Assembly (NCBI GenBank): GCA_029257405.1
Contig: JARIBO010000023.1
Coordinates: 1 to 56,664, forward strand
DNA from: Caryophanales bacterium
GTDB lineage: Bacteria > Bacillota > Bacilli > Bacillales > Amphibacillaceae
Length of the DNA: 56,664 bases
Reading direction: 5' to 3'
Shown: one piece after another, positions 9,982-18,220 of the stretch
Position numbering within the stretch: position 1 is the first letter of the stretch
Layout of the letters: each line of letters starts with the position of its first letter
Made by a program: the position numbers and the translations under genes
Notes under the pieces: generated by a model
The model's database searches: none
The model's input: only the letters and a program-made list of their open reading frames with translations
What the model was told of the DNA's origin: nothing

Positions 9982-11385
9982 ATGACTATTCAAATTTATA
10001 ATACATTAACACGTGATAAAGAAGATTTTAAGCCAATTGAAGCAAATAAAGTTCGAATGTATGTATGTGGTCCAACAGTTTATAATTATATTCACATCGG
10101 TAATGCACGACCAGCAATCGTTTTTGACGCAGTAAGACGTTATTTGGAGTATCAAGGTTATGAAGTGGATTATGTGCTTAACTTTACAGATGTTGACGAT
10201 AAAATTATTGCAGAAGCGGGCAAACAAAATGAAAGTGTTCAAGATTTAACGAATCGCTTTATTGATGCTTACTTAACAGATGTTGAGACACTTGGTGTAA
10301 AAGAAGCAACACATCATCCGCGTGTAACAGACACAATGGATGAGATTATTGATTTTGTTAAAGGTTTAATTGATAAAGGATATGCTTATTCAGTTGAGGG
10401 AGATGTTTATTTTAAACCGCGTAAGTTCGAAGGATATGGAAAGTTATCAGCTCAGTCTATTGAAGAACTACGTTCTGGTGCACGTATTCAAATGGGGGAA
10501 AAGAAAGACGATCCATTAGATTTTGCTTTATGGAAAAATGCAAAAGAAGGCGAAATTGCTTGGGATTCTCCGTGGGGTAAGGGACGTCCAGGTTGGCATA
10601 TTGAATGTTCAGCTATGGCGAAAAAATATCTTGGAGATACAATTGACATCCACGCAGGTGGACAAGATCTAGCTTTTCCACATCATGAAAATGAAATTGC
10701 TCAATCAGAAGCTTTAAATGAAAAGCCTTTTGCAAACTATTGGATGCACAATGGTTACATGAATATCGATAACGAAAAAATGTCAAAATCACTTAATAAC
10801 TTTGTATTAACAAAAGATTTAATCGCAAATCATGATCCAATGGTTTTACGTTTCTTTATGTTAAGTGTTCATTACCGTAGTCCGATTAATTTTACAGCAT
10901 CATTACTTGAAAGTGCGAAAAATAGTTTTAATCGAATTAGAACATCTTATCAAAACTTAGCACACCGTAAAGCAACAAGTATGAATCTTGAAGTGGATAA
11001 CTCTGAGTGGTTTGAGAAAATAAATAATCATCAAACAGAATTTGAAGCGGCAATGAATGATGATTTTAATACAGCAAATGCCATTACTGTAATATTTGAA
11101 TTAGCAAAAGATGCAAACTTATACTTGGAAGAAAAGCAAACAAATAGTGATGTAATTGAAGCTTTCCAAGAGATGTTTGTTAAATTATTAAATATTCTTG
11201 GCATTAACATCGAGGAATCAGAAACTGAATTATTAGATGAAGAAATTGATGCGTTAATTATCGAACGTAATGAAGCAAGAGAAAATAAAGATTACGCACG
11301 CGCTGATGAGATTCGTGATTTACTACAAGAAAAGAACATCATCTTAGAAGATACGCAACAGGGTGTTCGTTGGAAGCGGGGTTAA
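9982..11385 (+). CDS. cysS: Cysteinyl-tRNA synthetase
   Basis: Charges tRNA-Cys. This is a class I enzyme of 467 residues with the zinc-ligand cysteine C29 in [12 protein letters not shown] at 38-41, the metal-site HIECSAM segment, and KMSKS at 266-270. It starts immediately at the cysE stop. Its control by a tRNA-Cys T-box makes synthesis of both the amino acid and the synthetase respond to the same signal. Confidence 0.98.
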   Translation: MTIQIYNTLTRDKEDFKPIEANKVRMYVCGPTVYNYIHIGNARPAIVFDAVRRYLEYQGYEVDYVLNFTDVDDKIIAEAGKQNESVQDLTNRFIDAYLTDVETLGVKEATHHPRVTDTMDEIIDFVKGLIDKGYAYSVEGDVYFKPRKFEGYGKLSAQSIEELRSGARIQMGEKKDDPLDFALWKNAKEGEIAWDSPWGKGRPGWHIECSAMAKKYLGDTIDIHAGGQDLAFPHHENEIAQSEALNEKPFANYWMHNGYMNIDNEKMSKSLNNFVLTKDLIANHDPMVLRFFMLSVHYRSPINFTASLLESAKNSFNRIRTSYQNLAHRKATSMNLEVDNSEWFEKINNHQTEFEAAMNDDFNTANAITVIFELAKDANLYLEEKQTNSDVIEAFQEMFVKLLNILGINIEESETELLDEEIDALIIERNEARENKDYARADEIRDLLQEKNIILEDTQQGVRWKRG

Positions 11386-11388
11386 GAA

Positions 11389-11790
11389 ATGGATGTTAAA
11401 CAAATTAAAAGTTTAGCATTAGCATATATGGGCGATGCGATTTATGAAGTGTATGTAAGAGAGTATTTGTTAAAAGAAGGACAAGTCAGACCACATCGTT
11501 TACATGATTATGCCATTTCTTTTGTATCTGCAAAAGCTCAAGCTAAAGCAATTCACTATTTACTAGAACATATTGAACTATCAGATGAAGAGTTAGGTGT
11601 AATTAGACGTGGACGAAACGCAAAGTCAGGTTCAAAACCTAAAAACACAAGTGTAGCTACTTATAAATATAGTACAGGTTTTGAAGCGTTGTTAGGTTTT
11701 CTGTATTTAAGTGAAGAAATTAGCAGATTAGAAGAATTAATTAATATATCAATAGAATACCTTGAAAATAGAAAGGACGAGAAGAAATGA
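11389..11790 (+). CDS. mrnC: Mini-ribonuclease III
   Basis: MrnC is an RNase III catalytic domain without the double-stranded RNA-binding domain; in Bacillus it trims 23S rRNA precursors. The 133-residue product shows the RNase III-like ALAYMGDAIYEVYVREYLL opening and the later GFEALLGFLYL segment with its acidic residues. It begins 3 nt after cysS and overlaps rlmB by 4 nt (ATGA), the standard arrangement in Firmicutes. Confidence 0.94.
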   Translation: MDVKQIKSLALAYMGDAIYEVYVREYLLKEGQVRPHRLHDYAISFVSAKAQAKAIHYLLEHIELSDEELGVIRRGRNAKSGSKPKNTSVATYKYSTGFEALLGFLYLSEEISRLEELINISIEYLENRKDEKK

Positions 11791-12530
11791 GTAAGGAATT
11801 AATTATTGGGAAAAATCCTGTTATTGAAGCATTGAATTCTGAACGAGAAGTTTACTCTGTTTCAATACTTGATAAACTTAATAAAAAAACAGCAGATGAA
11901 ATTTATGAAGCAGCTGAGATAAAAGGTGTTACGGTAAAGCGTGTTTCACGTGATAAATTAGATAACTTAACTAACGGACGTCATCAAGGAATTGTCGCAT
12001 CTGTAGAAGGTTATGAATATGCAGAGCTAGAAGACTTATTTAGGTCAGCAGAATCTAAAAATGAGTTACCTTTTTTCATTATTTTAGATGAAATAGAAGA
12101 TCCACACAATTTAGGTGCAATCTTAAGAACCGCTGATGCAACAGGAGCGCATGGTGTTATTATCCCTAAAAGACGGGCTGTAGGATTAACACAATCTGTT
12201 GCAAAAGCTTCAACTGGCGCAATTGAATATGTTCCAGTAGTTCAAGTGACAAATATTGTTCAAACAATCAAACTACTTAAAGAGCGTGGGGTTTGGATTG
12301 TCGGAACGAGTAAAGAAGGTGCAGAAGATTACCGGACATTAGACGGCGAGACTTCTGTAGCACTTGTAATCGGAAATGAAGGTAAAGGAATTAGTAAGCT
12401 TGTACTCGAAAATTGTGATTGGTCAGTTAGTTTACCAATGATTGGTGAAATACCGTCGCTTAATGCTTCAGTAGCAAGTAGTCTTTTAATGTATGAGATA
12501 TACCGAAAGAGACATCCTTTGGGTGGATAA
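11787..12530 (+). CDS. rlmB: RlmB/TrmH-family 23S rRNA 2'-O-methyltransferase
   Basis: A SPOUT-fold enzyme that 2'-O-methylates a guanosine in the 23S rRNA peptidyl-transferase region. The 247 residues comprise an N-terminal substrate-binding domain (about 1-75) and a SpoU domain with NLGAILRTADATGAHGVI, the SAM-knot motif VIGNEGKGIS and SLPMIGEIPSLNASVA. It overlaps mrnC by 4 nt, so two rRNA-processing functions are coupled. The exact target nucleotide is inferred from the family. Confidence 0.93.
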   Translation: MSKELIIGKNPVIEALNSEREVYSVSILDKLNKKTADEIYEAAEIKGVTVKRVSRDKLDNLTNGRHQGIVASVEGYEYAELEDLFRSAESKNELPFFIILDEIEDPHNLGAILRTADATGAHGVIIPKRRAVGLTQSVAKASTGAIEYVPVVQVTNIVQTIKLLKERGVWIVGTSKEGAEDYRTLDGETSVALVIGNEGKGISKLVLENCDWSVSLPMIGEIPSLNASVASSLLMYEIYRKRHPLGG

Positions 12531-12531
12531 T

Positions 12532-13041
12532 ATGGATGTCTTAATAGTAGATGGATATAATATTATTGGTGATTGGGAAGAATTAAAAAAACTAAAAAAG
12601 AGATCTATTAGTGAAGCACGCGACCGATTAATCGAAATATTATCCGAATATAAAGCATACTCAGGATTAAGAATTATTGTTGTCTTTGATGCCTTGTATG
12701 TTAAAGGTTTAGAAAGTAAACAAGCAATTAATAAATTAGAGATTATTTTTACTAAAGAAAAACAAACAGCAGATGACTGTATTGAAAGACTAGTGGACTC
12801 AGTTAAGCATGTGAAAAATCAAGTTTATGTAGCAACCTCTGATTATGCAGAACAGCGCACTGTATTTGGTCGAGGTGCACTGAGAATTTCAGCACGTGAA
12901 TTACTTATTAATATAGAAGGTATTGATCATAATATAAAACACAGCATAAAAAGCTTACCAAAATATGATGGCTTGCTTAAATCTCGAATTGACAAACAAA
13001 CATTAAAAAAATTAGAAGAAATTAGAAGACGAGGCAAATAA
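12532..13041 (+). CDS. yacP: YacP/Rae1-like NYN-domain endoribonuclease
   Basis: This 169-residue protein opens with MDVLIVDGYNIIGDW, the acidic start of an NYN (PIN-like) nuclease, and later has ADDCIERLV and VATSDYAEQ with further conserved acids. Bacillus YacP (Rae1) cleaves mRNA in the ribosomal A site. The start at 12532 lies 5 nt after GGGTGG and one base past the rlmB stop; an in-frame ATG inside rlmB would add 13 unconserved residues. Confidence 0.9.
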   Translation: MDVLIVDGYNIIGDWEELKKLKKRSISEARDRLIEILSEYKAYSGLRIIVVFDALYVKGLESKQAINKLEIIFTKEKQTADDCIERLVDSVKHVKNQVYVATSDYAEQRTVFGRGALRISARELLINIEGIDHNIKHSIKSLPKYDGLLKSRIDKQTLKKLEEIRRRGK

Positions 13042-13090
13042 GTTTGTCTTACTTCTAATACTTCTTTATAAAGGAGATGGTTTATAAAAA

Positions 13091-13690
13091 ATGAATAATT
13101 ATCTTAATAAATCGGACCTTACTTTAATCAAAGAAAGTAAAAAAGGGAATCAAGACGCAATGCAATACTTAATTCAAAAATATGAACATATTGTTTCATA
13201 TAAAGCACGCAAGTACAGTCATCAATTAAACGACTTGGATGATTTTACTCAAGAAGGATTAATTGCTCTATATGAAGCGGTTAACAATTATAACAAAGAA
13301 AAAGAAGCAAGTTTTCTGACATTTATAGAAATATGTATTGATCGAAAACTAACTTCCTATGTACGCCACCAAACCACACGTAAAGCAAGTCTTTTAAATG
13401 AAGCCACCTCAATTCATCAATCATCCCTAATGAATCTTCTTATATCTTCAACAACTACACTTCCTGAAGAATTACTACTTCACAAAACAAAATCCCTTAC
13501 ACTTCAACGTTGTATTTTAGAGAGTTTAACATTTCAAGAAAATGAAGTAATCCAAGCTTATTTACAAGAGCAAACATTAACAGATATAGCTGAACAATTA
13601 AATATATCTTATAAATCAGTCGATAACGCGATGCAACGTTCAATCAAAAAATTAAAGATATGTATTGAAAAACAGGAGTTTTCTGGTTGA
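13091..13690 (+). CDS. sigH: SigH-family sigma factor
   Basis: A 199-residue sigma-70 family protein. Region 2 is recognisable in LIQKYEHIVSYKARKY, LDDFTQEGLIALYEAV and ASFLTFIEICIDRKLTSYVR. Region 4 has a helix-turn-helix in TDIAEQLNISYKSVDNAMQR near the C-terminus. Its position between yacP and rpmG-secE-nusG is that of sigH in Bacillales. In Staphylococcus SigH serves competence and prophage control rather than sporulation. AAAGGAGATGG precedes the start. The middle linker (about 115-145) is rich in Ser/Thr/Leu and looks poorly conserved. Confidence 0.9.
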   Translation: MNNYLNKSDLTLIKESKKGNQDAMQYLIQKYEHIVSYKARKYSHQLNDLDDFTQEGLIALYEAVNNYNKEKEASFLTFIEICIDRKLTSYVRHQTTRKASLLNEATSIHQSSLMNLLISSTTTLPEELLLHKTKSLTLQRCILESLTFQENEVIQAYLQEQTLTDIAEQLNISYKSVDNAMQRSIKKLKICIEKQEFSG

Positions 13691-13708
13691 TCAGCTATAA
13701 GTAAAAGA

Positions 13709-13737
13709 TTGACAGATGATTATAATCATGCTAAATT
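13709..13737 (+). promoter_or_regulatory. Promoter for rpmG-secE
   Basis: TTGACA (13709-13714), 17 nt, TAAATT (13732-13737), starting 18 nt after the sigH stop. The spacer holds the palindrome GATTATAATC, which may be chance. Confidence 0.75.
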
Positions 13738-13773
13738 AAGAGTATTATTATCGTGAAAATAGGTGTAAATACG

Positions 13774-13923
13774 ATGACTGGAAAAGTTGCATTAGCATGC
13801 TCAGAATGCTTAAGAAGAAATTATTTTACTTATAAAAATAAAATGAATAATCCGGAACGCTTGGAACTAAAAAAGCATTGCAAACATTGTGGAAAGCATA
13901 CAGTGCATAAAGAAACAAAATAG
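13774..13923 (+). CDS. rpmG: Ribosomal protein L33 (zinc form)
   Basis: A 49-residue L33 of the large subunit. Four cysteines in two CXXC pairs (C9/C12, C36/C39) make it the zinc-binding form. Family features include NYFTYKNK and the [10 protein letters not shown] stretch, and the end HTVHKETK matches other Bacillales L33 proteins. The ATG at 13774 has AGGTG 8 nt upstream; a GTG 21 nt earlier in frame has none. It lies 20 nt before secE, the conserved neighbour. Confidence 0.93.
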   Translation: MTGKVALACSECLRRNYFTYKNKMNNPERLELKKHCKHCGKHTVHKETK

Positions 13924-13943
13924 ATGGTTTTTGGGGGATTAAT

Positions 13944-14129
13944 GTGAAAATTTTTGGTTTTTTTAAAGATGTATCGCGTGAAATGAAAAAAGTTACATGG
14001 CCAAAAGGACCAGAATTAGTAAGCTATACAATCACGGTCGTCGCCACAGTTGCTTTTGTAGCAGTATTCTTTTTTGTAATAGACTTTATAATCGGACAAG
14101 GATTAAGTAGTTTATCATTTTTGAAATAA
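13944..14129 (+). CDS. secE: SecE preprotein translocase subunit
   Basis: SecE is the small clamp subunit of SecYEG. The 61-residue product has the conserved cytoplasmic helix EMKKVTWPKG (about residues 12-21) and one membrane segment (about 27-50). This is the usual length of Gram-positive SecE. It uses GTG at 13944 after GGGGGA. Its partner SecY is encoded at 39785-41098. Confidence 0.95.
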   Translation: MKIFGFFKDVSREMKKVTWPKGPELVSYTITVVATVAFVAVFFFVIDFIIGQGLSSLSFLK

Positions 14130-14151
14130 TTCGCTAAAAATGTGTTATAAT
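14121..14151 (+). promoter_or_regulatory. Promoter upstream of nusG
   Basis: An extended -10, TGTTATAAT (14143-14151), with TTGAAA at 14121-14126 at a wide 19-nt spacing; the -35 overlaps the secE stop region. Transcripts would start near 14158, only about 15 nt before a terminator hairpin. Confidence 0.6.
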
Positions 14152-14172
14152 AGTAAAAGTGAATAAAAAGTA

Positions 14173-14196
14173 AAAACCCGTCCAACGGGTTTTTTT
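14173..14196 (+). terminator. Terminator between secE and nusG
   Basis: A 9-bp hairpin (14173-14181 with 14185-14193, loop CCA) runs into a T tract. It ends 37 nt before nusG. It can stop secE transcripts, and also any RNA begun at the 14146 promoter. Confidence 0.85.
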
Positions 14197-14233
14197 AATG
14201 TTGAATAAAAAATAAATAAATAGGAGGGATAGT

Positions 14234-14767
14234 ATGGAAAAGCATTGGTATGTGATTCATACATATTCTGGTTATGAGAATAAAGTAAAAATGAACTTGG
14301 AAAAGCGCGTTGAAACAATGGGAATGGAAGATTTAATATTTAGAGTGATTGTTCCAGAAGAAGAAGAGAAAGAAATTAAAGACGGAAAAACAAAAGTAAC
14401 AAAAAAGAAGTTTTTCCCAGGTTATGTTTTAGCTGAGATGGTTATGACAGATGACTCTTGGTATGTTGTTAGAAATACACCAGGTGTAACAGGATTTGTT
14501 GGTTCAAGTGGACAAGGAACAAAACCGACTTCATTATTACCCCATGAGGTTGAAACAGTACTTAAGCGTTTAGGTGTAGCAGAATCAACAGTCAAACTAG
14601 ACTTTGAAATTAAAGAAGAAGTGCGTGTAGTAGATGGTCCATTTGCTGACTTCACAGGTACGATTGAGCATATTGATTTAGAAAAACAAGTATTAAAAGT
14701 GCATGTAGATATGTTTGGAAGAGAAACGCCTGTTGAATTAGATTTCACACAAATAGAAAAACTGTAA
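14234..14767 (+). CDS. nusG: NusG transcription elongation factor
   Basis: NusG binds the RNA polymerase clamp and modulates pausing and termination. The 177-residue product opens with the NGN-domain signature KHWYVIHTYSGYENKVK and ends with a KOW domain containing VRVVDGPFADFTGTIEHID. TAGGAGGGA precedes the start. It is flanked by secE and rplK as in most bacteria. Confidence 0.97.
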   Translation: MEKHWYVIHTYSGYENKVKMNLEKRVETMGMEDLIFRVIVPEEEEKEIKDGKTKVTKKKFFPGYVLAEMVMTDDSWYVVRNTPGVTGFVGSSGQGTKPTSLLPHEVETVLKRLGVAESTVKLDFEIKEEVRVVDGPFADFTGTIEHIDLEKQVLKVHVDMFGRETPVELDFTQIEKL

Positions 14768-14777
14768 AGTGTTAGTC

Positions 14778-14806
14778 TTGCAAAAGTAAATGGAGTATGT
14801 TAAGAT
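14778..14806 (+). promoter_or_regulatory. Promoter for rplK-rplA
   Basis: TTGCAA (14778-14783), 17 nt, TAAGAT (14801-14806). A 7-bp hairpin (14823-14829 with 14835-14841) lies near the predicted 5' end of the transcript. Confidence 0.7.
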
Positions 14807-14851
14807 TTTTATGTTATTCATGTTCCATTAAGAGAATGGAATGACAATTGA

Positions 14852-14887
14852 GTGGGAGGGAAGCAATTCGCGACCCATATTACCACA
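14852..14887 (+). promoter_or_regulatory. Candidate L1-binding element before rplK
   Basis: GTGGGAGGG starts the element and TACCACA closes it, so GTGG (14852-14855) can pair with CCAC (14883-14886). The same GTGGGAGG...TACCACA pattern recurs before rplA at 15377-15403. L1 autoregulation of the L11-L1 genes is known in other bacteria; its use here is inferred from the shared pattern. Confidence 0.55.
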
Positions 14888-14913
14888 TCACGAGCGATAA
14901 GGAGGTGTGTTTC

Positions 14914-15339
14914 GTGGCTAAAAAAGTTATGCAATTAGTAAAATTACAAATTCCGGCAGGGAAAGCAAACCCAGCGCCACCAGTTGGTCCAGCACTTGGA
15001 CAAGCGGGTATTAATATTATGGGATTCTGTAAAGAGTTTAACGCACAAACACAAGATCAGGCAGGTTTAATTATTCCAGTTGAAATTACTGTGTTCGAAG
15101 ACCGTTCATTTACATTTATTACTAAAACACCACCAGCAGCTGTGTTGTTAAAACAAGAAGCTGGTATTGATAAAGCATCAGGAGAGCCTAACCGTAACAA
15201 AGTTGCAACAGTTAAACGCGACAAAGTTAGAGAGATTGCAGAGTTAAAACTTGAAGATCTAAACGCTGCAGATGTTGAAGCTGCAATGCGTATGGTTGAA
15301 GGTACAGCACGTAGTATGGGAATTACAATTGAAGACTAG
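14914..15339 (+). CDS. rplK: Ribosomal protein L11
   Basis: L11 forms the GTPase-associated centre with L10 and helps activate RelA-type stringent synthetases. The 141 residues include the proline-rich [19 protein letters not shown] of the N-terminal domain and the C-terminal rRNA-binding domain ending [14 protein letters not shown]. The GTG at 14914 follows AAGGAGGTG by about 6 nt; an in-frame upstream extension would translate the leader element and is rejected. Confidence 0.97.
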   Translation: MAKKVMQLVKLQIPAGKANPAPPVGPALGQAGINIMGFCKEFNAQTQDQAGLIIPVEITVFEDRSFTFITKTPPAAVLLKQEAGIDKASGEPNRNKVATVKRDKVREIAELKLEDLNAADVEAAMRMVEGTARSMGITIED

Positions 15340-15376
15340 TTCTTCATTGTAGATTCATTTAACTTGCAAGTGAAAA

Positions 15377-15403
15377 GTGGGAGGTAAAACCGCTAATACC
15401 ACA
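15377..15403 (+). promoter_or_regulatory. Candidate L1-binding element before rplA
   Basis: A second GTGGGAGG...TACCACA element, with GTGG (15377-15380) facing CCAC (15399-15402), ends 2 nt before the rplA ribosome binding site. L1 bound here could block rplA translation directly. Confidence 0.55.
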
Positions 15404-15418
15404 TAAGGAGGAATTGAC

Positions 15419-16117
15419 TTGAAAACAAGAGGTAAAAATTATCAAGAAGCAATTAAGCTTGTTGATCGTACAAAAACTTATGATGTAGAAGAAGCTATTA
15501 AAATTTTAAAAGAAGCATCTAAAGCGAAATTTGACGAATCAGTTGAAGTTGCTTTTCGTTTAGGTGTTGATCCTAAAAAAGCAGAAGAAAACATTCGAGG
15601 CGCAGTTGTCTTACCGCATGGTACGGGTAAAACAGAACGTGTTCTAGTATTCGCTAAAGGTGATAAAATTAAAGAAGCAGAAGCTGCTGGCGCTGATTTT
15701 ATTGGTGATGCAGACATTATTGCTAAAATCAATGATGGTTGGTTTGAATTCGACGTTATCGTTGCAACGCCAGATATGATGGGCGAAGTTGGTAAATTAG
15801 GACGTGTACTTGGACCAAAAGGTCTAATGCCGAACCCTAAAACAGGAACAGTTACTTTCGACGTAGAAAAAGCTGTTAATGATATCAAAGCTGGTAAAGT
15901 TGAATACCGTGTAGATAAAGCTTCAAATTTACATGCTTTAATTGGAAAACTTTCATTCGATGATGCAAAATTAATTGAGAACTTTAATACAATTGCTGAA
16001 ACAGTAGCAAATGCTAAGCCTCAATCATCAAAAGGTACTTATGTTCGTAACGTTGCAGTTACTTCAACAATGGGACCTGGTATTAAAGTAGATTTTTCAA
16101 AATTTGCTAAATACTAA
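15419..16117 (+). CDS. rplA: Ribosomal protein L1
   Basis: L1 forms the mobile L1 stalk that releases E-site tRNA and is a translational repressor in several bacteria. The 232-residue product has the family blocks [10 protein letters not shown]-like [40 protein letters not shown] and the terminal [10 protein letters not shown]. The start is TTG at 15419, 6 nt after AAGGAGGA. It follows rplK in the usual order. Confidence 0.97.
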   Translation: MKTRGKNYQEAIKLVDRTKTYDVEEAIKILKEASKAKFDESVEVAFRLGVDPKKAEENIRGAVVLPHGTGKTERVLVFAKGDKIKEAEAAGADFIGDADIIAKINDGWFEFDVIVATPDMMGEVGKLGRVLGPKGLMPNPKTGTVTFDVEKAVNDIKAGKVEYRVDKASNLHALIGKLSFDDAKLIENFNTIAETVANAKPQSSKGTYVRNVAVTSTMGPGIKVDFSKFAKY

Positions 16118-16127
16118 AGATAATTAA

Positions 16128-16156
16128 TTGATTTAATAAATTAATACACGTATAAT
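16128..16156 (+). promoter_or_regulatory. Promoter for rplJ-rplL
   Basis: TTGATT (16128-16133), 17 nt, TATAAT (16151-16156), located just after the rplA stop and upstream of the L10 leader. Confidence 0.8.
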
Positions 16157-16184
16157 TAAGTCGTTAATTGAAAAAAGAATATTA

Positions 16185-16313
16185 TACCATAGACAGTAGG
16201 AGCGAAAGCTTAATGGCCTACCGAGGTGTTTGTTTATAATAAATTTGTTAACTTAGTTAATGAAAATTATAATAAACCTCCATGTCTTTGTTGCTATGGA
16301 GGTTTATTTTTTT
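16185..16313 (+). ncRNA. L10 (rplJ) leader RNA
   Basis: The leader contains the conserved kink-turn-type block AGACAGTAGGAGCG with TTAATGGCCTACCGAGGTG (about 16191-16228), which pairs as in the Firmicutes L10 leader. A downstream intrinsic terminator follows (16271-16283 pairing with 16296-16308, then a T run). Excess L10-L12 complex is expected to bind the first part and favour termination before rplJ. Confidence 0.87.
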
Positions 16314-16373
16314 AGAAAACGAACATTTTGATCGTTCAACGATTATGTATGATATGAATTAGGAGGTGGACAA

Positions 16374-16877
16374 ATGGCAATTATTGATGAGAAAAAACAG
16401 TCAGTAGCAGAAATTACAGAACACTTTAAAGATAGTGAGTCAGTTGTTATTGTTGATTATCGTGGTCTTGACGTGGCAGAAATTACTGCATTACGTAAAG
16501 AATTACGTGACAATGATATTACTTACAAGGTATATAAAAACACAATGGTGAGACGTGCAGTAGATGATGTTGAACTCGGAGAGTTAAATGATATCTTAGT
16601 TGGACCAACTGCAATCGCATTTGGTAAAGATGATGTAGTAGCGCCAGCAAGAATTATTTATGATTTTGCGAAAAAACATAAAGAATTAGAAATCAAAGGT
16701 GGCGTTATTCAAGGAAAAGTAGCTGAAGTTGATCAACTTCAAGAGCTTTCTCAGCTTCCTGATCATGATGGTCTAATTTCTATGTTACTTAGCGTATTAC
16801 AAGCACCTATTCGTAACTTAGCATATGCGACTAAAGCAATTGCAGAACAAAAAGAAGAACCAGAATCAGCAGAATAA
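16374..16877 (+). CDS. rplJ: Ribosomal protein L10
   Basis: L10 anchors L7/L12 dimers to the ribosome stalk. The 167 residues show the rRNA-binding N-terminal half with VIVDYRGLDVAEITALRKEL and the YKVYKNTMVRRA block. The C-terminal helix that binds L12 dimers has LLSVLQAPIRNLAYATKAIA. AGGAGGTG precedes the start. It is regulated by the leader at 16185-16313. Confidence 0.97.
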   Translation: MAIIDEKKQSVAEITEHFKDSESVVIVDYRGLDVAEITALRKELRDNDITYKVYKNTMVRRAVDDVELGELNDILVGPTAIAFGKDDVVAPARIIYDFAKKHKELEIKGGVIQGKVAEVDQLQELSQLPDHDGLISMLLSVLQAPIRNLAYATKAIAEQKEEPESAE

Positions 16878-16903
16878 TACACAAAAAATAGGAGGAATAT
16901 AAA

Positions 16904-17269
16904 ATGACTAATGAACAAATTATAGAAGCAGTTAAAGAAATGACAGTATTAGAATTAAACGATCTTGTTAAAGCAATAGAAGAAGAGTTTGGTGTAACAG
17001 CAGCAGCTCCAGTAGCAGCAGCAGGTGCAGCAGGCGGAGCAGAAGCAGACGAAGAGCAAACTGAATTTGATGTTGTTCTTGAAGATGCAGGCGGTTCTAA
17101 GATTAAAGTTGTTAAAGCAGTTCGTGAAATTACTGCACTAGGTCTTAAAGACGCAAAAGATATGACAGACGCAGCGCCAAAAGCAATTAAAGAAGGCGTA
17201 ACAAAAGAAGAAGCAGAAGAAATTAAAGAAAAGCTTGAAGCAGCTGGAGCAAAAGTTACAATTAAATAA
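16904..17269 (+). CDS. rplL: Ribosomal protein L7/L12
   Basis: The multicopy stalk protein that recruits translational GTPases. The 121 residues comprise an N-terminal dimerisation domain, an alanine-rich hinge (about 35-50), and the C-terminal factor-binding domain with [28 protein letters not shown] precedes the start. It lies 26 nt after rplJ and before a hairpin. Confidence 0.98.
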   Translation: MTNEQIIEAVKEMTVLELNDLVKAIEEEFGVTAAAPVAAAGAAGGAEADEEQTEFDVVLEDAGGSKIKVVKAVREITALGLKDAKDMTDAAPKAIKEGVTKEEAEEIKEKLEAAGAKVTIK

Positions 17270-17274
17270 TTTAA

Positions 17275-17306
17275 AGAAAGCTCGTCAATTTATTGACGAG
17301 CTTTCT
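17275..17306 (+). terminator. Stem-loop terminator after rplL
   Basis: A perfect 14-bp hairpin (17275-17288 with 17293-17306, loop TTTA), 5 nt after the rplL stop. The tail ATTTATTT is only moderately T-rich, so termination may be partial and allow read-through to the methyltransferase gene. Confidence 0.75.
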
Positions 17307-17344
17307 ATTTATTTAAATGAATTTAAAGTTAAGGTGTTGATAAC

Positions 17345-17950
17345 GTGTCGGATCATTATTATAGCAAGAAACCTGAAGGTAAAGAAAAGCTAAGCACGTG
17401 GGAAACTGAATTGAATAACGTCCCGTTTACATTTACAACATCAACAGGTGTTTTTTCAAAAAATGATGTGGATTATGGCAGTAGATTATTGATAGAAACA
17501 ATAAAAAAACCTGATATGCAAGCGCCGATACTTGATTTAGGTTGTGGTTATGGTCCTATAGGTTTATCTTTAGCTAAAAAATATCCACAGACATTAATAA
17601 AAATGGTAGACATTAATGAACGTGCGGTTAAAATGGCTAAAATAAATGCTGAGCAAAATAATGTAAACAATGTAAAAATTGAACAAAGTGATGGTTTTGA
17701 AGCAATAAAAGAAGATGAAAAGTATTCCTTAATTGTGACTAATCCCCCAATAAGAGTTGGGAAACAAGTTATTTATTCATTATTTGAAGCGAGTAAAGAT
17801 TATTTGCAACCAAACGGTGAGCTGTGGATTGTTATCCAAAAAAAACAAGGGGCACCTTCTGCAATAAAGTTTTTAAAAGAACATTATAAAGAAGTAATGA
17901 TTGAAGAACGCAAAAAAGGTTACTATATTATTAAGGCAGTTAATCATTGA
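17345..17950 (+). CDS. RsmC-like class I SAM methyltransferase
   Basis: A 201-residue protein with SAM motif I LDLGCGYG at 63-70 and the N-terminal segment TSTGVFSKNDVDYGSRLLI typical of the RsmC/RlmG group. Motif IV is NPP at 133-135, the type used for N2-guanine methylation of rRNA. In Firmicutes this single-domain gene (YbxB) sits between rplL and rpoB, as here. The target base is not proven. The GTG start follows AAGGTG. Confidence 0.88.
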   Translation: MSDHYYSKKPEGKEKLSTWETELNNVPFTFTTSTGVFSKNDVDYGSRLLIETIKKPDMQAPILDLGCGYGPIGLSLAKKYPQTLIKMVDINERAVKMAKINAEQNNVNNVKIEQSDGFEAIKEDEKYSLIVTNPPIRVGKQVIYSLFEASKDYLQPNGELWIVIQKKQGAPSAIKFLKEHYKEVMIEERKKGYYIIKAVNH

Positions 17951-17975
17951 TAATGAAATGCCATTGTGGTATAGT
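17947..17975 (+). promoter_or_regulatory. rpoBC promoter
   Basis: TTGATA (17947-17952), 17 nt, TATAGT (17970-17975), overlapping the stop of the preceding gene. It would give rpoB a leader of about 240 nt. Confidence 0.75.
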
Positions 17976-18014
17976 ATTTAAATGCAACTAGAAATTTAGC
18001 GTGTCAAGGGTTTT

Positions 18015-18085
18015 ATGAGTGAAAATGAAAAAACTTTATGAAGAAGATTCATAAATAGGTGAAAGTATTTCATTTTTCGTTTTTT
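18015..18085 (+). promoter_or_regulatory. Attenuator-like rpoB leader with a short reading frame
   Basis: A two-part hairpin: outer arms 18021-18030 and 18068-18078 (one bulged T), and an inner perfect 8-bp stem 18035-18042 with 18048-18055. It ends in GTTTTTT at 18079-18085. The 5' arm lies inside a nine-codon frame (18015-18041: MSENEKTL and stop) preceded by AAGGG. Ribosome occupancy could therefore disrupt the terminator. This is a structural reading, not a known element. Confidence 0.5.
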
Positions 18086-18220
18086 AAAAGTAGTGTTTGA
18101 AGTTTTTTGTAAAAGAAAATTACTTATCTATTTTTAAAAAATAATAACTCAAATCACGAAAAATTACAAGTGTTTAACGGAATTAGTACTACAAAAAAGT
18201 TTGATTTAGGGGTGAAGCAG

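Noticed and set aside
14848-14913. N-terminal extension of L11 by 22 residues
   Set aside because: It spans the candidate leader element. The GTG at 14914 follows AAGGAGGTG and gives the standard 141-residue protein.
15478-15888. Long reverse-strand frame opposite rplA, and similar frames opposite nusG, rpoC, rpsE and tuf
   Set aside because: They lie wholly inside highly conserved genes and have low-complexity, serine/threonine-rich products typical of antisense shadows.
18170-18220. 17-residue N-terminal extension of RpoB
   Set aside because: The upstream GTG has no ribosome binding site and the added residues are not conserved; the TTG at 18221 follows AGGGGTG.
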